Part shown: one piece after another, positions 47,381-47,602 of the stretch
How positions within the stretch are numbered: position 1 is the first letter of the stretch
How the letters are laid out: the number at the start of each line of letters is the position of its first letter
NCBI GenBank assembly: GCA_029244805.1
Contig: JAQWQH010000104.1
Coordinates: forward strand, 1-47,602
Source: Flavobacteriales bacterium
GTDB taxonomy: Bacteria; Bacteroidota; Bacteroidia; Flavobacteriales_D; Parvicellaceae
DNA: 47,602 nt
Direction of reading: 5' to 3'
Program-made: the position numbers and the translations under genes
Notes under the pieces: model-generated
Told to the model about the DNA's origin: nothing
Database searches by the model: none
What the model saw: the letters and a program-made list of their open reading frames with translations, nothing else

Positions 47381-47602
47381 ATGGGCGCTAGAAAAAGAAA
47401 TACAGCAGAAAAGAGAAATGAGGCAAAGAGTACAGTTGCAATTGCGAAACTGAACAACGTACCGACATCTCCAAGAAAAATGAGATTACTTGCTGATCTT
47501 GTTCGAGGAGAAAATATTTATTCTGCATTGAATATGTTGAAGTTTAATCCTAAGGAGGCTTCAAGAAATATGGAAAAGCTTTTGCTTTCAGCAATTAACA
47601 AC
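47381..47602 (+). CDS. rplV: 50S ribosomal protein L22 (partial, runs off window)
   Basis: ATG GGC GCT AGA AAA AGA AAT ... [52 protein letters not shown]. Confidence 0.95.
   Translation, partial: MGARKRNTAEKRNEAKSTVAIAKLNNVPTSPRKMRLLADLVRGENIYSALNMLKFNPKEASRNMEKLLLSAINN

Noticed and set aside
41357-47602. Ribosomal-protein operon as unusual
   Set aside because: Gene order rpsL-rpsG-fusA-rpsJ-rplC-rplD-rplW-rplB-rpsS-rplV is ordinary for this phylum; nothing anomalous seen.
1-47602. Mobile elements, tRNA/rRNA genes, CRISPR arrays, toxin-antitoxin or phage genes
   Set aside because: Looked for transposase/integrase motifs, tRNA-like cloverleafs and short regular repeats; none could be supported by eye.

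Overview
AT-rich bacterial chromosome segment, apparently Bacteroidota (flavobacteria-like). Supporting signs are TAnnTTTG -7 promoter boxes, a T9SS type-B C-terminal domain, a DUF4290-murA pair, a two-motif DnaJ and a DUF5686 protein. The left part is housekeeping: DUF5686, tatC, M23 peptidase, alaS, an NtrC-like regulator, a NatAB-type ABC exporter, dnaJ-grpE, a TlpA-like protein, murA-DUF4290 and a PcrA/UvrD helicase. The middle (about 19.4-33.6 kb) is an accessory surface-modification region. It holds a TMTC-like TPR membrane protein, an MBOAT/SGNH pair, a tightly packed KASIII-ACP-KASIII-SDR-GT2-GNAT operon, three AspH/LpxO-type hydroxylase paralogs and two sulfotransferases. The right part has a 2247-aa modular secreted repeat protein followed by the rpsL-rpsG-fusA-S10 ribosomal operon. 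The two most notable observations are: (1) alaS is interrupted by an in-frame TAA at a normally aromatic position, with an in-frame ATG two codons later at a position that is usually Lys, so it may be a split AlaRS; (2) the six-gene KASIII/ACP/SDR/GT2/GNAT operon has the gene content expected for making a hydroxylated short acyl group (for example 3,5-dihydroxyhexanoyl) and attaching it to an amino sugar, next to hydroxylases and sulfotransferases. All calls are from reading the sequence and ORF translations; no database searches were run.
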